DNA of 64,000 nucleotides from Microcebus murinus (taxonomy: Eukaryota; Chordata; Mammalia; Primates; Cheirogaleidae). Shown one piece after another: positions 1 through 12,209 of this stretch. How positions within the stretch are numbered: position 1 is the stretch's first letter; every line of letters starts with the position of its first letter. A program made the translations under genes and the position numbers. The stretch spans positions 61,588,501 through 61,652,500 of the forward strand of contig NC_134117.1 of the NCBI RefSeq assembly GCF_040939455.1, given 5' to 3'. The notes under the pieces are model-generated. The model did not search any database. It was not told the DNA's origin and saw only the letters and a program-made list of their open reading frames with translations.

Positions 1-212
1 GCCTCCTGAGTAGCTGGGATTACAGGCATGCGCCACCATGCCCGGCTAATTTTTTCTATATATATTAGTTGGCCAATTAATTTCTTTGTATTTATAGTAG
101 AGACAGGGTCTCACTCTTGCTCAGGCTGGTTTCGAACTCCTCACCTCCAGCGATCCTACCGCCTCAGCCTCCCAGAGTGCTAAGATTACAGGTGTGAGCC
201 ACCGCACCCGGC
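1..212 (-). repeat. Alu SINE, strepsirrhine-type, 5' part cut by window edge
   Basis: Reverse complement of an Alu right arm. It ends in the complement of the canonical Alu start (GAGCCACCGCACCCGGCC) and carries the A/T-rich spacer TATATATTAGTTGGCCAATT that recurs in other copies in this window. It lies in an ANXA7 intron. No poly(T) end is visible because the window starts inside the element. Confidence 0.9.
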
Positions 213-851
213 CCTGGCTTTCTATTTTTGAGAGAAACCAATTGCCTCTTCCCTTCCACCTTGCCTCCTATCCCAGGAGAAGAATTTGGTATACAACCTG
301 GCATAGTCTTGCAGAACTTGAGTTATTTATAGCTTCTAAAAAGCTCATGTGTCATTTTTATATATGTAGTTGTAATATATACGGATTAAGGTTACACTTA
401 GATGAAGGAAAGGAAGTTTATGAAGCCTCCATATTATATCCTTCCTCCCTAGACTTACACTCCTACAGGGCAGGGACCTTGTCTGTCTTGTGTCCCTGCC
501 ACCTAACATAGTGCCTGACACAAAGAAAGTGCTCAATACCTTTCAGTTGTATGAATGAATACAAAGTAGAACTCAGTACAATGCATGTTGATTTTAAATC
601 CAAGCTAAGGAGAGTTATACTTTCTCCATTTCAGTGGTAGTGTATATCTCCTAGTGGAAATATTTTTGTTTAAACGTTTTCTGGTTTCATTTAGCCCTCA
701 AATCTCTGAAAGCCGTCATGTTAACATAACATCATTAAACCATGATCATTTATTTAAATCGTCCCTTTAAATCCTGAAGTGACTAGGTTGGAACAAAAAT
801 TTAATAGAACTTTGATTTCCTTCTACGAATTCCTGCCTTCCTCCTTTGCAG
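213..851 (+). other. ANXA7 intron, no recognised element
   Basis: Unique A/T-rich sequence between the Alu and the first visible ANXA7 exon. It ends in a pyrimidine-rich tract and CAG acceptor at 849-851. I see no other feature in it. Confidence 0.6.
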
Positions 852-1022
852 GGAAATTGTGATGAGAACCAGAGTGTAAACCACCAAATGGCTCAGGAAG
901 ATGCTCAGCGTCTCTATCAAGCTGGTGAGGGAAGACTCGGGACAGACGAATCTTGCTTTAACAGGATCCTTGCCACGAGAAGCTTTCCTCAGCTGAGAGC
1001 TACCATGGAGGCTTACTCTAGG
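852..1022 (+). CDS. ANXA7: ANXA7 exon (annexin repeat 3)
   Basis: 57 codons, starting [19 protein letters not shown] and ending MEAYSR, phase 0 on both sides. Acceptor CAG at 849-851, donor GTAGGA at 1023. It contains the calcium loop GEGRLGTDE and the annexin-type segment [10 protein letters not shown]. Confidence 0.93.
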
Positions 1023-4000
1023 GTAGGAGCTTTTCTTTGGAGGATTTGGCTTCTATTCTAACATGTGAAAATATTTAACCCTGTAATTTTTCTTTGCAGA
1101 TGGCTAATCGAGATTTGTTAAGCAGTGTGGGCCGTGAGTTTTCCGGATATGTTGAAAGTGGTTTGAAGACCATCTGTAAGATACTTTTGTGCTTTGTTTT
1201 TAAATGAATGAGAACTTTGAATAGTCCGTTCCCGTTAAGTGATGATAATTAATACAGCCTCCTGGAATCTGCTTAGGCAGTAGTAGCTGGGCTAATCCTA
1301 TATTTTTTAATGCAATTTCCTATGAATGGTTGGTGTGATCACATAAGGTTTTTTGGGGATTATTTGGTCTTTATAGGATTTTCTTGGGAACTATTCGACA
1401 GTATCTCATAGACTGTAGCACTAGTGCCACAGAAAACATTTTGAGCCCCCAAAACATATCTTTTAAGTACTCAGCCCTATGAGACGCTTTTTCCTTTTGA
1501 AATTAAACGATTTCTGGTAGTCTAACACTAGATGTCTAACAAAACGGAAATTTCATTCCCATTGATAATATAGGACTAAAGAGAATATTAGTAATACATT
1601 GGTATTAGCAATGGAATGTCTTATAAATGTTACTACAGTAATTGTAGTGAAAGTAAAAACATACAGTTATTACATCTCTGTCATCTGCAGGGGGAGCCTG
1701 CTAAGCGAATTTTCCAAAGAGAAACCTGTCAGATTTCTGAGCATCGCTCTGAAGTCTTTGCTCAAATCTGTGTTGTCTCTTTTAAATTGGTTGTATCTGA
1801 TATCCTTCTCTGAGCCAGATGGTAGTCTTATCTTTTAGAATTCAGATTTTTGTCATTATTCCTTTTGGTTTGAGGTATTACTAGGGTATAGATGCTAAAG
1901 ATTTTCATACTGTAAAGGGAAAACATGTACAGAATCCTAGTCCCTGCAACTATGGAGAGAAAATAGGATTTATTGGCCAAAGGGGATCTTCTAGAATTGA
2001 AGGCAATCTGTCGGATGCAGTTAGGAAGTTGGATGCTGAGAAAAATCAAGGGGGGGGGGGAGACCATCCCCAACTCGCCTCAGGTTTTAAGATAATTGCA
2101 TAGCTAATAATTAATGGTGGTAGCCTGGACACAGTGGCTCTTGCCTGTAACCCCAGGAATTTGGGAGGCCAAGGCAGAAGAATCCCTTGAGGCTAGCAGT
2201 TCGGCACCAGCCTGCGCAACATAGCGAGACCTCATCCTTACAAAATATTTTAAAAATTAGCTGGGCAAGGTGGTGTGTGTCTGTAGTCCCAGCTACTCAG
2301 GAGGCTGAGGCTGAGGCAGGAGGTCTGAGCCTAGCAGTACGAGGTTGGAGTGAGCTATGATAGCATAACTGCACTCTAGCCTGACACAGTGAGATTCTGT
2401 CTCTTTAATATAAAAACAAAAAAAAAAAAAAGAAAAAAAAAAAAACAGGCCTGGCATGGTAGCTCAGGCCTGTAATCCTAGCACTCTGGGAGGCTGAGGG
2501 GAGGCGGGAGGATTGTTTGAGCTCAGGAGTTGAGAGCAGCCTGAGCCACAGGGAGACCCGTCTCTACTCAAAAAAATAGAAATTAGCTGGACAACTAAAA
2601 ATATAGATATATAAAAAATTAGCTGGACATGGTGGCACATGCCTGTAGTCCCAGCTACTCGGGAGGTTGAGGCAGGAGGATCGCTTGAGCCCAGGAGTTT
2701 GAGGTTGCTGTGAGCTAGGCTGAGGCGAAGGCACCCTAGCCAGGGCAACAGAGTGAGACTCTATCTCAAAGAAAAAAAAACAAAAGAAAAGAAAAGAAAG
2801 ATTCACAGGCAGGCTGGAAGTGGTAAATGAAGTTGGAGGGATAGAGCTGCTTGTCAGGTCATGATTCCATTTCTGAAGCATCTCTACCTTGCAGTGCAGT
2901 GTGCCCTGAACCGCCCTGCCTTCTTTGCTGAGAGGCTCTACTGTTCTATGAAAGGTGCTGGCACAGATGACTCCACCCTGGTCAGGACTGCGGTATCTCG
3001 AAGTGAGGTGAGTTAGGGCTTTTTCTGTTGGGTCTCTCTTGATGTTGAATGCTGATTTCTTAAAAGTTTCTCAATTGGTTGTTAGTTCCTCAGGAATGAT
3101 GTTAAGAGCTCTTTGTCACTGGTGAGAGCGGTTGATACTAATATGAAGTACAGTATTCACTTTGTTTGGCTGTGGGAGAGGCTTGTATTAGTGAAACAAG
3201 CCGATGTGCCTTGATGAAGATAAAAACCAGGAGGTTTTCCTACTTGAGAAGGTCTGTGGAGATCGCTAGTTTATGGGAAGTTGGAAGACACTTATCTTTC
3301 GATTTTTACTTTGTGTATGTAAAAAATTACATGAAAGAGCTATGTAAATTAATCCTATTGGATATCAAAGTTCTCAAAATTTAGCATCCCTTATTAATAG
3401 TAAAACGATTTTTAAAAAATTTATTATCTTTACCTAAATATAGCCTTAGATTTTTTTACCTTAAATTTATATATTTATCGGACTTTTTTAAATTTAAAGA
3501 ACATAGACTATTAGATTTTACTAAAGAAGGTAGATCATTTTTTTAAGAAAATGAACATATGTTTTGAAAAACTTTTATTTTTCTTAGGCTTAAATTTTTT
3601 AAGTAGGATCTTTTTTTAAGTTGTGATATAATATGCGTAACATAAAATTTACTGTTTTAACCATTTTTAAGTTGCATTTAGTACATTCGTATTGTTGTGC
3701 AACTGTTGCCATCATCCATCTCCAGAACTCTTCATCTTGTAAAACAGACTCTACCCATTAAATAATAACTTCCTTCCCTATGTTTGACTTCTCTAGGTCC
3801 CTCATATGAGTGGAGTCATTCAGTATTTGTCCTTTTGTGACTGGCATCTTTAACTTAGACTAATGTCCTTAAGGTTTATCCTTGTGGTAGCATGTGTCCA
3901 AACTTCCTTCCTTTTTAAGGCTGAATGATAGTCCTTATGTATATACTGCCTTTTGTTTATTCATTCATGTGCCTAGACACACTTGGGTTGCTTCCACTTT

Positions 4001-4636
4001 TTGGCTGTTGCGAATACCGCAACGAGTATGGGTGTACAAATACCTGTTCCAATCCCTGCTTTCACTTCTTTTGGGCATACCCAGAAGTGAAATTGCTGGA
4101 TCATATTGTAATTCTATGGGGCTTTTTTGTTTTTCAGTTTGTTTATTTTTAGGAACCACCATACCATTTTCCACAGCAGCTGCACGCTTTTCCACAACGC
4201 ACAAGTGTTCCCATTTCTTGACATCCTCACCAACACTTAATATTCTCTATTTTGATAATAGCCATCCTACCACATGTTTGTGAAATGACTAATTTTGGGA
4301 TTAATAGATGAAACTAGTACCACCCTTATCCAATATTTTATAGAGCAGTGAATCAGACCTTTATTGGGTATGAGTGTAAGCTATAAAATATCAGTCACCT
4401 GTTGATATTTCCCCCCTCAGTTTTCATCATTATTAAGATCTTGTCATTATTTAAATACCAGTTTTCTTTTGACAGATTTTTTTCTAACATCAGAAATATC
4501 ATTCCTTATGCAGATTGATCTTGTGCAGAAAAAACAGATGTTTACTCAGATGTATCAGAAGACCCTGGGCACAATGATTGCAAGTGACACGAGTGGAGAT
4601 TATCGAAGGCTGCTTCTGGCCATTGTGGGCCACTAG
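852..4636 (+). CDS. ANXA7: Annexin A7 (synexin), C-terminal part, four exons
   Basis: Overall span of the coding part; the exons are 852-1022, 1100-1175, 2895-3007 and 4514-4636. The spliced frame is open and gives 160 residues ending in ...LLLAIVGH and TAG. Annexin A7 binds phospholipid membranes in a calcium-dependent way and promotes membrane fusion and exocytosis. The visible part covers annexin repeats 3 and 4 of the C-terminal core. The type II calcium loops GEGRLGTDE and MKGAGTDD are intact. All three introns have GT-AG ends and phases are consistent. The upstream exons, including the Gly/Tyr/Pro-rich N-terminal region, lie outside the window. Several substitutions at positions I recall as conserved (see findings) leave open that this is a duplicate copy rather than the parent gene. 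Confidence 0.93.
1100..1175 (+). CDS. ANXA7: ANXA7 exon (end of repeat 3, linker)
   Basis: 76 nt encoding [20 protein letters not shown] and then GLKTI, ending in phase 1. Acceptor TTGCAG at 1094-1099, donor GTAAGA at 1176. The intron before it is only 77 bp long. Confidence 0.93.
1176..2117 (+). other. ANXA7 intron, unique part
   Basis: Intron sequence before the Alu pair. It contains a pure G run at about 2050-2060. No exon-like or repeat signal was recognised. Confidence 0.5.
2120..2444 (+). repeat. Alu SINE, plus orientation, with A-rich tail
   Basis: Begins TAGCCTGGACACAGTGGCTC and shows two monomer-like arms (GGGAGGCCAAGGCAGAAGAA, then CCCAGCTACTCAGGAGGCTG). It ends in an impure A-tract at about 2415-2444. 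Diverged, probably an older J-type copy. Confidence 0.85.
2447..2800 (+). repeat. Alu SINE, plus orientation
   Basis: Starts GGCCTGGCATGGTAGCTCAG, carries A and B box-like Alu sequence, and ends with a poly(A)-(AAAAG)n tail at about 2769-2800. The mid-element AAATTAGCTGGACAACTAAA spacer matches the lineage-specific spacer type seen elsewhere in the window. It directly follows another Alu. Confidence 0.88.
2895..3007 (+). CDS. ANXA7: ANXA7 exon (annexin repeat 4, first half)
   Basis: 113 nt. The split codon completes Leu, then [30 protein letters not shown] and TAVSRSE. It holds the repeat-4 GxGTD calcium loop. Acceptor TTGCAG just before 2895, donor GTGAGT at 3008. Confidence 0.93.
3510..4300 (-). 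repeat. L1 LINE 3' part in ANXA7 intron
   Basis: Reverse orientation. At 3965-4204 the minus frame gives L1 ORF2 C-terminal sequence ([14 protein letters not shown] and so on), and A/T-rich 3' UTR-like sequence runs from about 3510. Diverged, and the frames are broken. The 3510-3645 segment recurs near 8278-8405 (see findings). Confidence 0.8.
4514..4636 (+). CDS. ANXA7: ANXA7 last coding exon with stop
   Basis: 40 codons plus TAG, from [20 protein letters not shown] to [13 protein letters not shown]. Acceptor TATGCAG before 4514. The Lys in DLVQKKQMF and the final His differ from the residues I recall in human annexin A7 (Ile and Gln). Confidence 0.93.
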   Translation: MDLVQKKQMFTQMYQKTLGTMIASDTSGDYRRLLLAIVGH

Positions 4637-4945
4637 GAAGGATTTTCTTTTTGTACATGAATGAAGCTATTCATAGTTTATCCTTCAAAGCAGTGACTGA
4701 CCTGCATGCAGCAATATCAACCATCACCTAACCAAAAGAGGTTTTTACTAAGGACTGTGTCAGGGTAATGTGCTTGGTCAGCACATGTTATTGCCTTAAT
4801 TCTAATTTTTTCTTGATATACAATCAATGTGAAGCCATATCACTATGATGTAGTAATATCACAATGTTTGTTAAGCTTCATTCTCACTAATCTTATTCTA
4901 ATCAGGATGACAAATCGAATAAAAACTTAAAACAATCTATAATTC
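4637..4945 (+). other. ANXA7: ANXA7 3' UTR
   Basis: Sequence after the stop, resembling the human ANXA7 3' UTR as I recall it (for example GACCTGCATGCAGCAATATC and GGGTAATGTGCTTGGT). It ends a short distance after the poly(A) signal. The exact cleavage site is inferred. Confidence 0.8.
4918..4923 (+). terminator. ANXA7: Poly(A) signal AATAAA of ANXA7
   Basis: Canonical AATAAA about 280 bp after the stop, followed by T/G-containing sequence. It is the only canonical signal in the expected 3' UTR. Confidence 0.85.
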
Positions 4946-5520
4946 TGTGTAATAATGTATATATTTTTTCCTGCTTAATTCTAAAGTTTAATGGTTAAGA
5001 ATACGTAACAGCCCAGAAATCAGTCCTAGCAAGTCTCAGGGAAAATAATTAAAATAACCAAATAGGCTGTCAAAGGAAAATATCTGCAGTATGAGACAGC
5101 ATAAGAATTTCACTTTTCAGAAGAAAATGATTAGCTGTTTGCAAAGTTACAATTGACTAAATCCATATCACCATAATTTTAGGACTTAAAATATGTACCA
5201 GTGGCATGAAATTTTACTTGCCATAAAGAAGCTTAGGACATAGTCACATGGTTAGAGGCATTTGAAAATGAAATAAAGGTCAATGACAAATAGCCATGCA
5301 TAAAGCAATTAGTTAAAATAGTAACAGATCTGAAAATGTAAGGAGACACACGATTGCTGCTCAAAGAAAAGTCTGCTTTAAACCGAAGACATAAGCATGA
5401 GGCTTAGTGCCGCAGATCATATTCAGTTTGGATGGTTTTTTAAAAGTTTTTAAGACATCACAGATCTGCTGGATAAAGCAGGAAGTCAAACCTAAGGAAA
5501 TCACAAGCAAAAGGCATTCA
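4946..5520. other. Intergenic A/T-rich sequence
   Basis: I see no gene, RNA or clear repeat here. At its right edge, TTTATTTT on the plus strand reads AAAATAAA on the minus strand and could serve as a poly(A) signal for a minus-strand transcript. Confidence 0.4.
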
Positions 5521-5625
5521 CTTTATTTTAGCAAAAAGAAAATCTCCAATACCTGTGAAAGAAATTGTTCATATAGTAGTTGAGTTCATTAAAACACTGC
5601 AAGTCTACATAAATTGGATACTTGC

Positions 5626-5718
5626 CCCTTCTGATTTCTCCATCATCTCCTGCAGGGCCCAGACAGAGAGGGACTGTTCTAACATGAAGGTGCAGATGGA
5701 GAGGTCTGAGGGGACATT
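5626..5718 (-). pseudogene. Orphan RYR2 exon 3-like fragment
   Basis: On the minus strand a strong acceptor (TTTCTCTGTTTCTGTGCAG) precedes 31 in-frame codons that include NVPSDLSICTF and LEQSLSVWALQEM and end EKSEG. This corresponds to exon 3 of the cardiac ryanodine receptor gene, whose 35-residue exon (Asn57-Gly91) I know from the literature. Relative to that exon, four codons are missing just after ALQEM and the Arg of SVRALQ is Trp. The downstream donor reads GCAAGT, so it is a GC donor or a decayed site. No neighbouring RYR2 exon is visible. Intron sequence flanks it, so it is a genomic duplication rather than a retrocopy. Confidence 0.75.
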
Positions 5719-6179
5719 CTGCACAGAAACAGAGAAAGCCATTAGCGTCACCATCATGCAGCATCCAGACCCAGTTTACCTTAATATGCTCTGGGTTCCT
5801 TCATAGGAAAAGTGAGAGTACTCGTCAACTCTATACTATGAGCTTCTAGATCAGCATACACTGTCATTACTGCTCACATTTAATGCATTTTTAAAATCAC
5901 AGATAACAACAGCTGCCACTTAGCAAGTGCTTACTGCGGTGCACATTGCACTTAACTCCTGTGGTCACCTATACTAAGGATTATTACTAAGACTGGACAA
6001 GAAACAGAGAAGTTGGATCATGATGGTCCACTAGGCACAGGTAGCATGTGCCTCCTCCCTGGAAAAGAACCAGAATAGTAATCAGATTCTCCCATTTCAG
6101 ACAGGTCATCTAGGAGAGACCACCAGGTTTCACCCGACAAGTGACAGGAAGCACCAAAAGCGGGTAAGGATAGGGTTCA

Positions 6180-6700
6180 GGGCATCTTGCCCGGTCAGGG
6201 GCTCACAGCTGGGAGAAGCTGCTGGAAACAAAGAGTCAGAAGACGCCCCCAGGGGATCTCCAAGCTCGTCCAGTCTCCAAGAGGAGCTTTCAGGATCTTG
6301 GTTACAAGAGAACCTCCCGACCCACGCAAGTTGCAGCCTCACATAGGGAGCTACTTGGAGAGTTTCAGAGACGTTGTTCCAGAAAGGGAAGCCACGCAGA
6401 CCCCACAGGCGTCCAAGCCTGGAGCAGCTTGAGCCAGGCGCCATATTCTGAGAGCCAAACGCCAGGCGGCCCGGCAAGCCTGCGCGCAGCCCCGAGGAGG
6501 GATGGAGAAGCCCGACACTGCCACGCGCCCCTGAGAGGGTCCCCACCGCCGTGCTGGGGGCTGCTGTTGAGCCCGAGATGTGAGAAGACAGCACTTTCCG
6601 TAGTGTCTCACCATGCTGCCGGCTGAGGTGAGGCCCCACCCCTTCGGGCCACAGGTCAAGGCGCCGTTTTGAGACTTTGACACTGGGCGGTGCCGTCGTG
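6180..6700. promoter_or_regulatory. CpG island, possible promoter
   Basis: G/C-rich block with dense CpG (GGCGGCCCGGCAAGCCTGCG and similar) in an otherwise A/T-rich neighbourhood, about 1.3 kb past the ANXA7 poly(A) signal. On the plus strand ATG at 6613 opens five codons (MLPAE) that run straight into a good donor, GAG|GTGAGG, at 6628. Minus-strand open frames here (up to 169 codons) are probably a by-product of base composition. No gene body recognised downstream fits this start. Confidence 0.5.
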
Positions 6701-6949
6701 TATAATTTTTTACAAAGTTGCTGAGAATTCTGCCTTCCACAATCTTACCAGGTCTATTGGCTAGTTAGAGTTGGTAGTATGTCAAAACTGTATTCCTTTT
6801 TTTAAAAGTTCATGTCTTTCGACCTAGAGGAGTAATTTGCATCTTATTTTGAGTAAATTGGTATTCTATATTTGTGAACACATTCCATGTAGAGAATAGA
6901 TTAGTATTACCTATAGCACTTTTTAAAAAAGGGTCAAATGTTTATATGC

Positions 6950-8277
6950 TTAAAATACAGACTACTTTTTTCCAGTTGTTTTCTTAATTGAAGTATGATT
7001 GATAAATTTTGCATATATTAAAGGGATACAAGATGATATTTTGATATAAGTATTCCTTGTGGAATGATTCACACAATTAAGCTCAAGCTATTTATCTGTC
7101 ACCTGACATCATTTTTCACCTTGTGGTGAAAACACTTAAAATCTACATTAGAAAATTACAAGTGGTACAGTACATTATTATTATTTATAGTTACTATTTA
7201 TTACATGAGATCTCTTGAACTTAAATACATATGATAAATGAAAGGTTTTTTTTTTCTCTATGTAATTTCTTTTACTAATAACTGAAAGTTTCTACCCTTT
7301 GACCAGCATCTCCTCATTTTCCACACCCCACCTCTTACAACTACCACTCTGTCCAGGTTTGACTATTTTAGGTTGCATATACAAGCAATATGCAGTAATT
7401 ATTTGTGTCTGGCTTCTTTCACTTAGCACAATGTTCTCTAACATCTTCATAGTTCTTCAACATTGTCACAAATGGCAGGATTTTCTTCTTAAGATTTTCT
7501 TGTTAAAGGCCAAATGATATTCCATTGTGTGTATATATACTCCATAGTCTTTATCCATTCATCTACCAGTGGACAGTTGGGTTGTTTCCATATCTTAGCT
7601 ATTGTGAGTAATGATGCAGTGAACATGGGAGTGCACATATTTCTTGAGATACTGATTTCTTTTCCTTCAGGTATGTACCCAGAAGTGGTATTGCTGGATC
7701 ATTTAATGTAGTTCTGTTTTTAACTTTTGAGGAAGCTCCATACTGTTTTCCATAATGGCTGTACCAATTTACATTCCTATCAACAGCAAACAGGTTCCTT
7801 TTTCTTCACATCTTTGCAAACACTTACATGTTTTATAATAGCCAATATAACGGGTGTGACTATCCCATTTGTACTTTAAAAGAATATTTATGCTACTGCT
7901 GTTAGGTAGAGTGTTTTGGATGTGTCTATTAGATCTAGTTGGTCTATTACATAAGGCCTCTTTTTCCTTCTGATTCTTCTGTCCGTTGCTGAGAATTGAG
8001 GTATTGGCATCTCCAACTATTATTTCTTTCTTTTTTAAATATTAGATGCTCGATGTATTGTCTTTCTTTTTTTTAAATAGTAGTTACCCAACTACTATTA
8101 TAAAGCTGTTTCTCCTTTCAATTTTGTCAGTTTTTGCTTCATATATTTCAGTGGTATGCTAGGTGTGTAGATGTTTATAATTATCATATCTTACTGTTGT
8201 ATTGAAGCTTTTATTAACATATAACGTCTTTTGTCCCCTGTAACCTTTTTTTGATTTAAAGTCTATTTTGTCTGATA
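6950..8277 (-). repeat. L1 LINE, minus orientation (left part)
   Basis: Reverse-complement L1 ORF2 and 3' UTR sequence, with segments such as CCCAGAAGTGGTATTGCTGG and TTAGATCTAGTTGGTCTATT. Old and frame-broken. The alignment stops at about 8277, where a non-L1 segment intervenes. Confidence 0.8.
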
Positions 8278-8405
8278 TTACTAGATTTTACTAAAGAGAA
8301 AACAACCAAAATATGTTTTGAAAAACTTGTGTATTTGTTCTTAGTCTTAAATTTTCTAAGCAGAATCTTTTTCTAAGTTGTGATAAAATATACATAACAT
8401 AGTTA
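8278..8405. repeat. Segment duplicated from or with ANXA7 intron 3, inside L1
   Basis: This block (TAGATTTTACTAAAGAG ... ATGTTTTGAAAAACTTGTG ... TTGTGATAAAATATACATAA) is clearly similar to 3510-3645, in the same order and orientation. Here it interrupts an L1 frame: the flanks TTTTGTCTGATATTA and TCTTTTGGTTAACTATTTG are normally close together in L1. Confidence 0.55.
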
Positions 8406-8805
8406 CTATAGACTTCTCGGCTGTCTTTTGGTTAACTATTTGTATGGAGTATTTTTTTCCATCCTTTTACTTTTAACCTGTTTGTGTCTTTGGATCAAAA
8501 GAGAATCTTTTGTAGACAGCATACAGTTGGATCACTTTTATCCATTCTTCATTCTTCCAATCTCTATCTTGATTGGTGAGTTTAATCCATTTATATTAAA
8601 GTAAGTATGAGAAATTTCTGTCATATTGCTATTTTCTATATTCCTTACTGCTTTTTTGTCCCTCATTTCCTACAATGCTGTCTTTCGTGTTTAGTGTTTT
8701 TTTGTAGTGAAACATTAAATTCCTATTCTTTTGTGTATATTCTATAACTATTTTCTTTATAGTAACCATAAGGATTACTTTTATTAGTAATGTCCTAAAG
8801 CTATA
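8406..8805 (-). repeat. L1 LINE, minus orientation (continuation)
   Basis: Resumes L1 sequence after the inserted block (CTTTTGGTTAACTATTTG, CTTTTACTTTTAACCTGTTT) and runs to about 8805, where an LTR begins. Confidence 0.75.
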
Positions 8806-9230
8806 CCACAGTGGAGGATAAAGCAACTCCATCTTGGATGCTAATCTGCCATGTTGACTTATGATTAACTCCTGTTCCAGCAATGTCTTTAAGATTTCTG
8901 CTTTATCTACTATTAGCATAAAACCTCTTAGGATAACTTTGACCATAAATCCTGCCCTTAGGCAGATTCATATAGCATTCTTGCTTACCCTGAGGGGTCA
9001 ACTTCAATTGTCCCACACATTCTTTCGCCATGGTATATAAGCCCTGGGTCCTTGGTGGGTAATGGCTCAGGGATCCACCATCTTGTATTGCTGCTACCGG
9101 GAACGTGGCTTCTGTTGGTGAATCCCTATTAAATGTTTCTGAGAAAATGTATTTGTCAGCCTCTTTCTTTGGCCTCAGCTTCCTTGGACTTTGAGGGTAG
9201 GTTTGCATAGACCTTACCACAAGACACACT
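8806..9230 (+). repeat. Solo LTR, ERV1-like
   Basis: Has an LTR layout: an AACTCCATCTTG motif, a TATA box (GGTATATAAGCCC) near 9032, and ATTAAA near 9127 as poly(A) signal. It ends around CTTACCACAAGACACAC. L1 lies on both sides, so it inserted into that L1. No internal retroviral sequence is attached. The family was not identified, and the exact ends are uncertain. Confidence 0.5.
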
Positions 9231-9242
9231 CTAAATTTATAC

Positions 9243-9577
<335 letters not shown>

Positions 9578-9609
9578 AAATTTATACCTGTTTAACTTCA
9601 GTAACACCA

Positions 9610-9768
9610 TAGCTGGGCGTGGTGGCACGTGCCTGTAATCCCAGCTACTAGGGAAGCTGAGGTAGGAGGATTGCTGGAGACCAGGAATTTGATGTTACAG
9701 TTACCTGTGATTGGGCCACGGCACTATAGTCTGGGCAACACAGCCAAGTCCCTGTCTCAAAAAAAAAA
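9610..9768 (+). repeat. Alu monomer fragment, plus orientation
   Basis: AGCTGGGCGTGGTGGCACGT ... CCTGTCTCAAAAAAAAA, a single right-arm type unit of about 155 bp ending in an A-tract. Confidence 0.8.
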
Positions 9769-10844
<1,076 letters not shown>

Positions 10845-11573
10845 TTTTCTTTCAGCATATTATGGGGGTACAAATGTTTAGGTTACGTATATTGCTCCTG
10901 CCGCACCCGAGGTAGCGCTTCAAGCGTGCCCATCCCCCAGATGGTGCAAATTGCACCCATTACATGTATATATACCCATCCCCTCTTCCCCCCTCCCATC
11001 TGCCTATTACCCGATGAATGTTATTACTATATATGTACTTCAGTGTGGATCAGTTAATACCAATTTGATAGTGAATACATGTGGTGCTTATTTTTCCATT
11101 CTTGGGATACTTCACTTAGTAGAATGGGCTCCAGCTCTATCCAGGATAGTAGAAGAGGTGGTAGATCACCATTGTTTTTTGTGGCTGAGTAGAACTCCAT
11201 GGTATACATACACTACATTTTATTAATCCACTCGTGTATTGATGAGCACTTGAGTTGTTTCCACATCTTTGCAATTGTGAATTGTGCTGCTATCCACATT
11301 GGAGTGCAGCTGTCTTTTTTATAGAATGCCTTTGTTGTTTTGGGTAGATGCCCAGTAATGGAATTGCTGGATCAAATGGTAGTTCTACTTGTAGCTCTTT
11401 GAGGTATCTCCGTATTGCTTTCCACAGAGGTTATACTAGTTTGCAGTCCCACCAGCAGTGTATGAGTGTTCCTATCTCTCCACATCCACGCCAACATTTA
11501 TTATTTTGGGACTTTTTGATAAAGGCCATTCTCACTGGGGATAAGTGATACTTCATTGCGGTTTTGATTTTTA

Positions 11574-11575
<2 letters not shown>
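10845..11575 (-). repeat. Younger L1 3' end, minus orientation
   Basis: Starts at a T-tract followed by CAGCATATTATGGGGGTACA, the reverse complement of the 3' end that other L1 copies in this window also carry (30874-31638, 46354-46656). ORF2 C-terminal sequence is recognisable but interrupted. It abuts the older L1 to its left. Confidence 0.85.

Positions 11576-11622
<47 letters not shown>
11576..11622. repeat. (CA)n(TA)n microsatellite
   Basis: Runs of CA (about 11577-11607) followed by TA (about 11608-11622). Probably polymorphic. Confidence 0.95.
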
Positions 11623-11870
11623 ATTTATTTATTAATTTTGAGTACACTCTTAAAAAGCACAAAACTGAACTGATCCAGGAAGCAACAGTCTATTTTTGTT
11701 GGGTCATAAGAGTTGTTTATTCTGGATAGTTGACCCTTATATATAATTTACAAAATATTTTCTCCCAATGTGTGGGTTGGATTTTGTTTTCTTGATGGAA
11801 TCTTTTGATGTACAGAACATTAAGATTTTTTCTTCAAAACTTACATATATGTATCTGTATATATATATAT
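11623..11870 (-). repeat. L1 LINE fragment, minus orientation
   Basis: L1-like sequence (CTCCCAATGTGTGGGTTGGA, TTTGATGTACAGAACATTAA) leading into the next Alu. Assignment rests on short matches only. Confidence 0.6.
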
Positions 11871-12206
<336 letters not shown>

Positions 12207-12209
12207 ATC

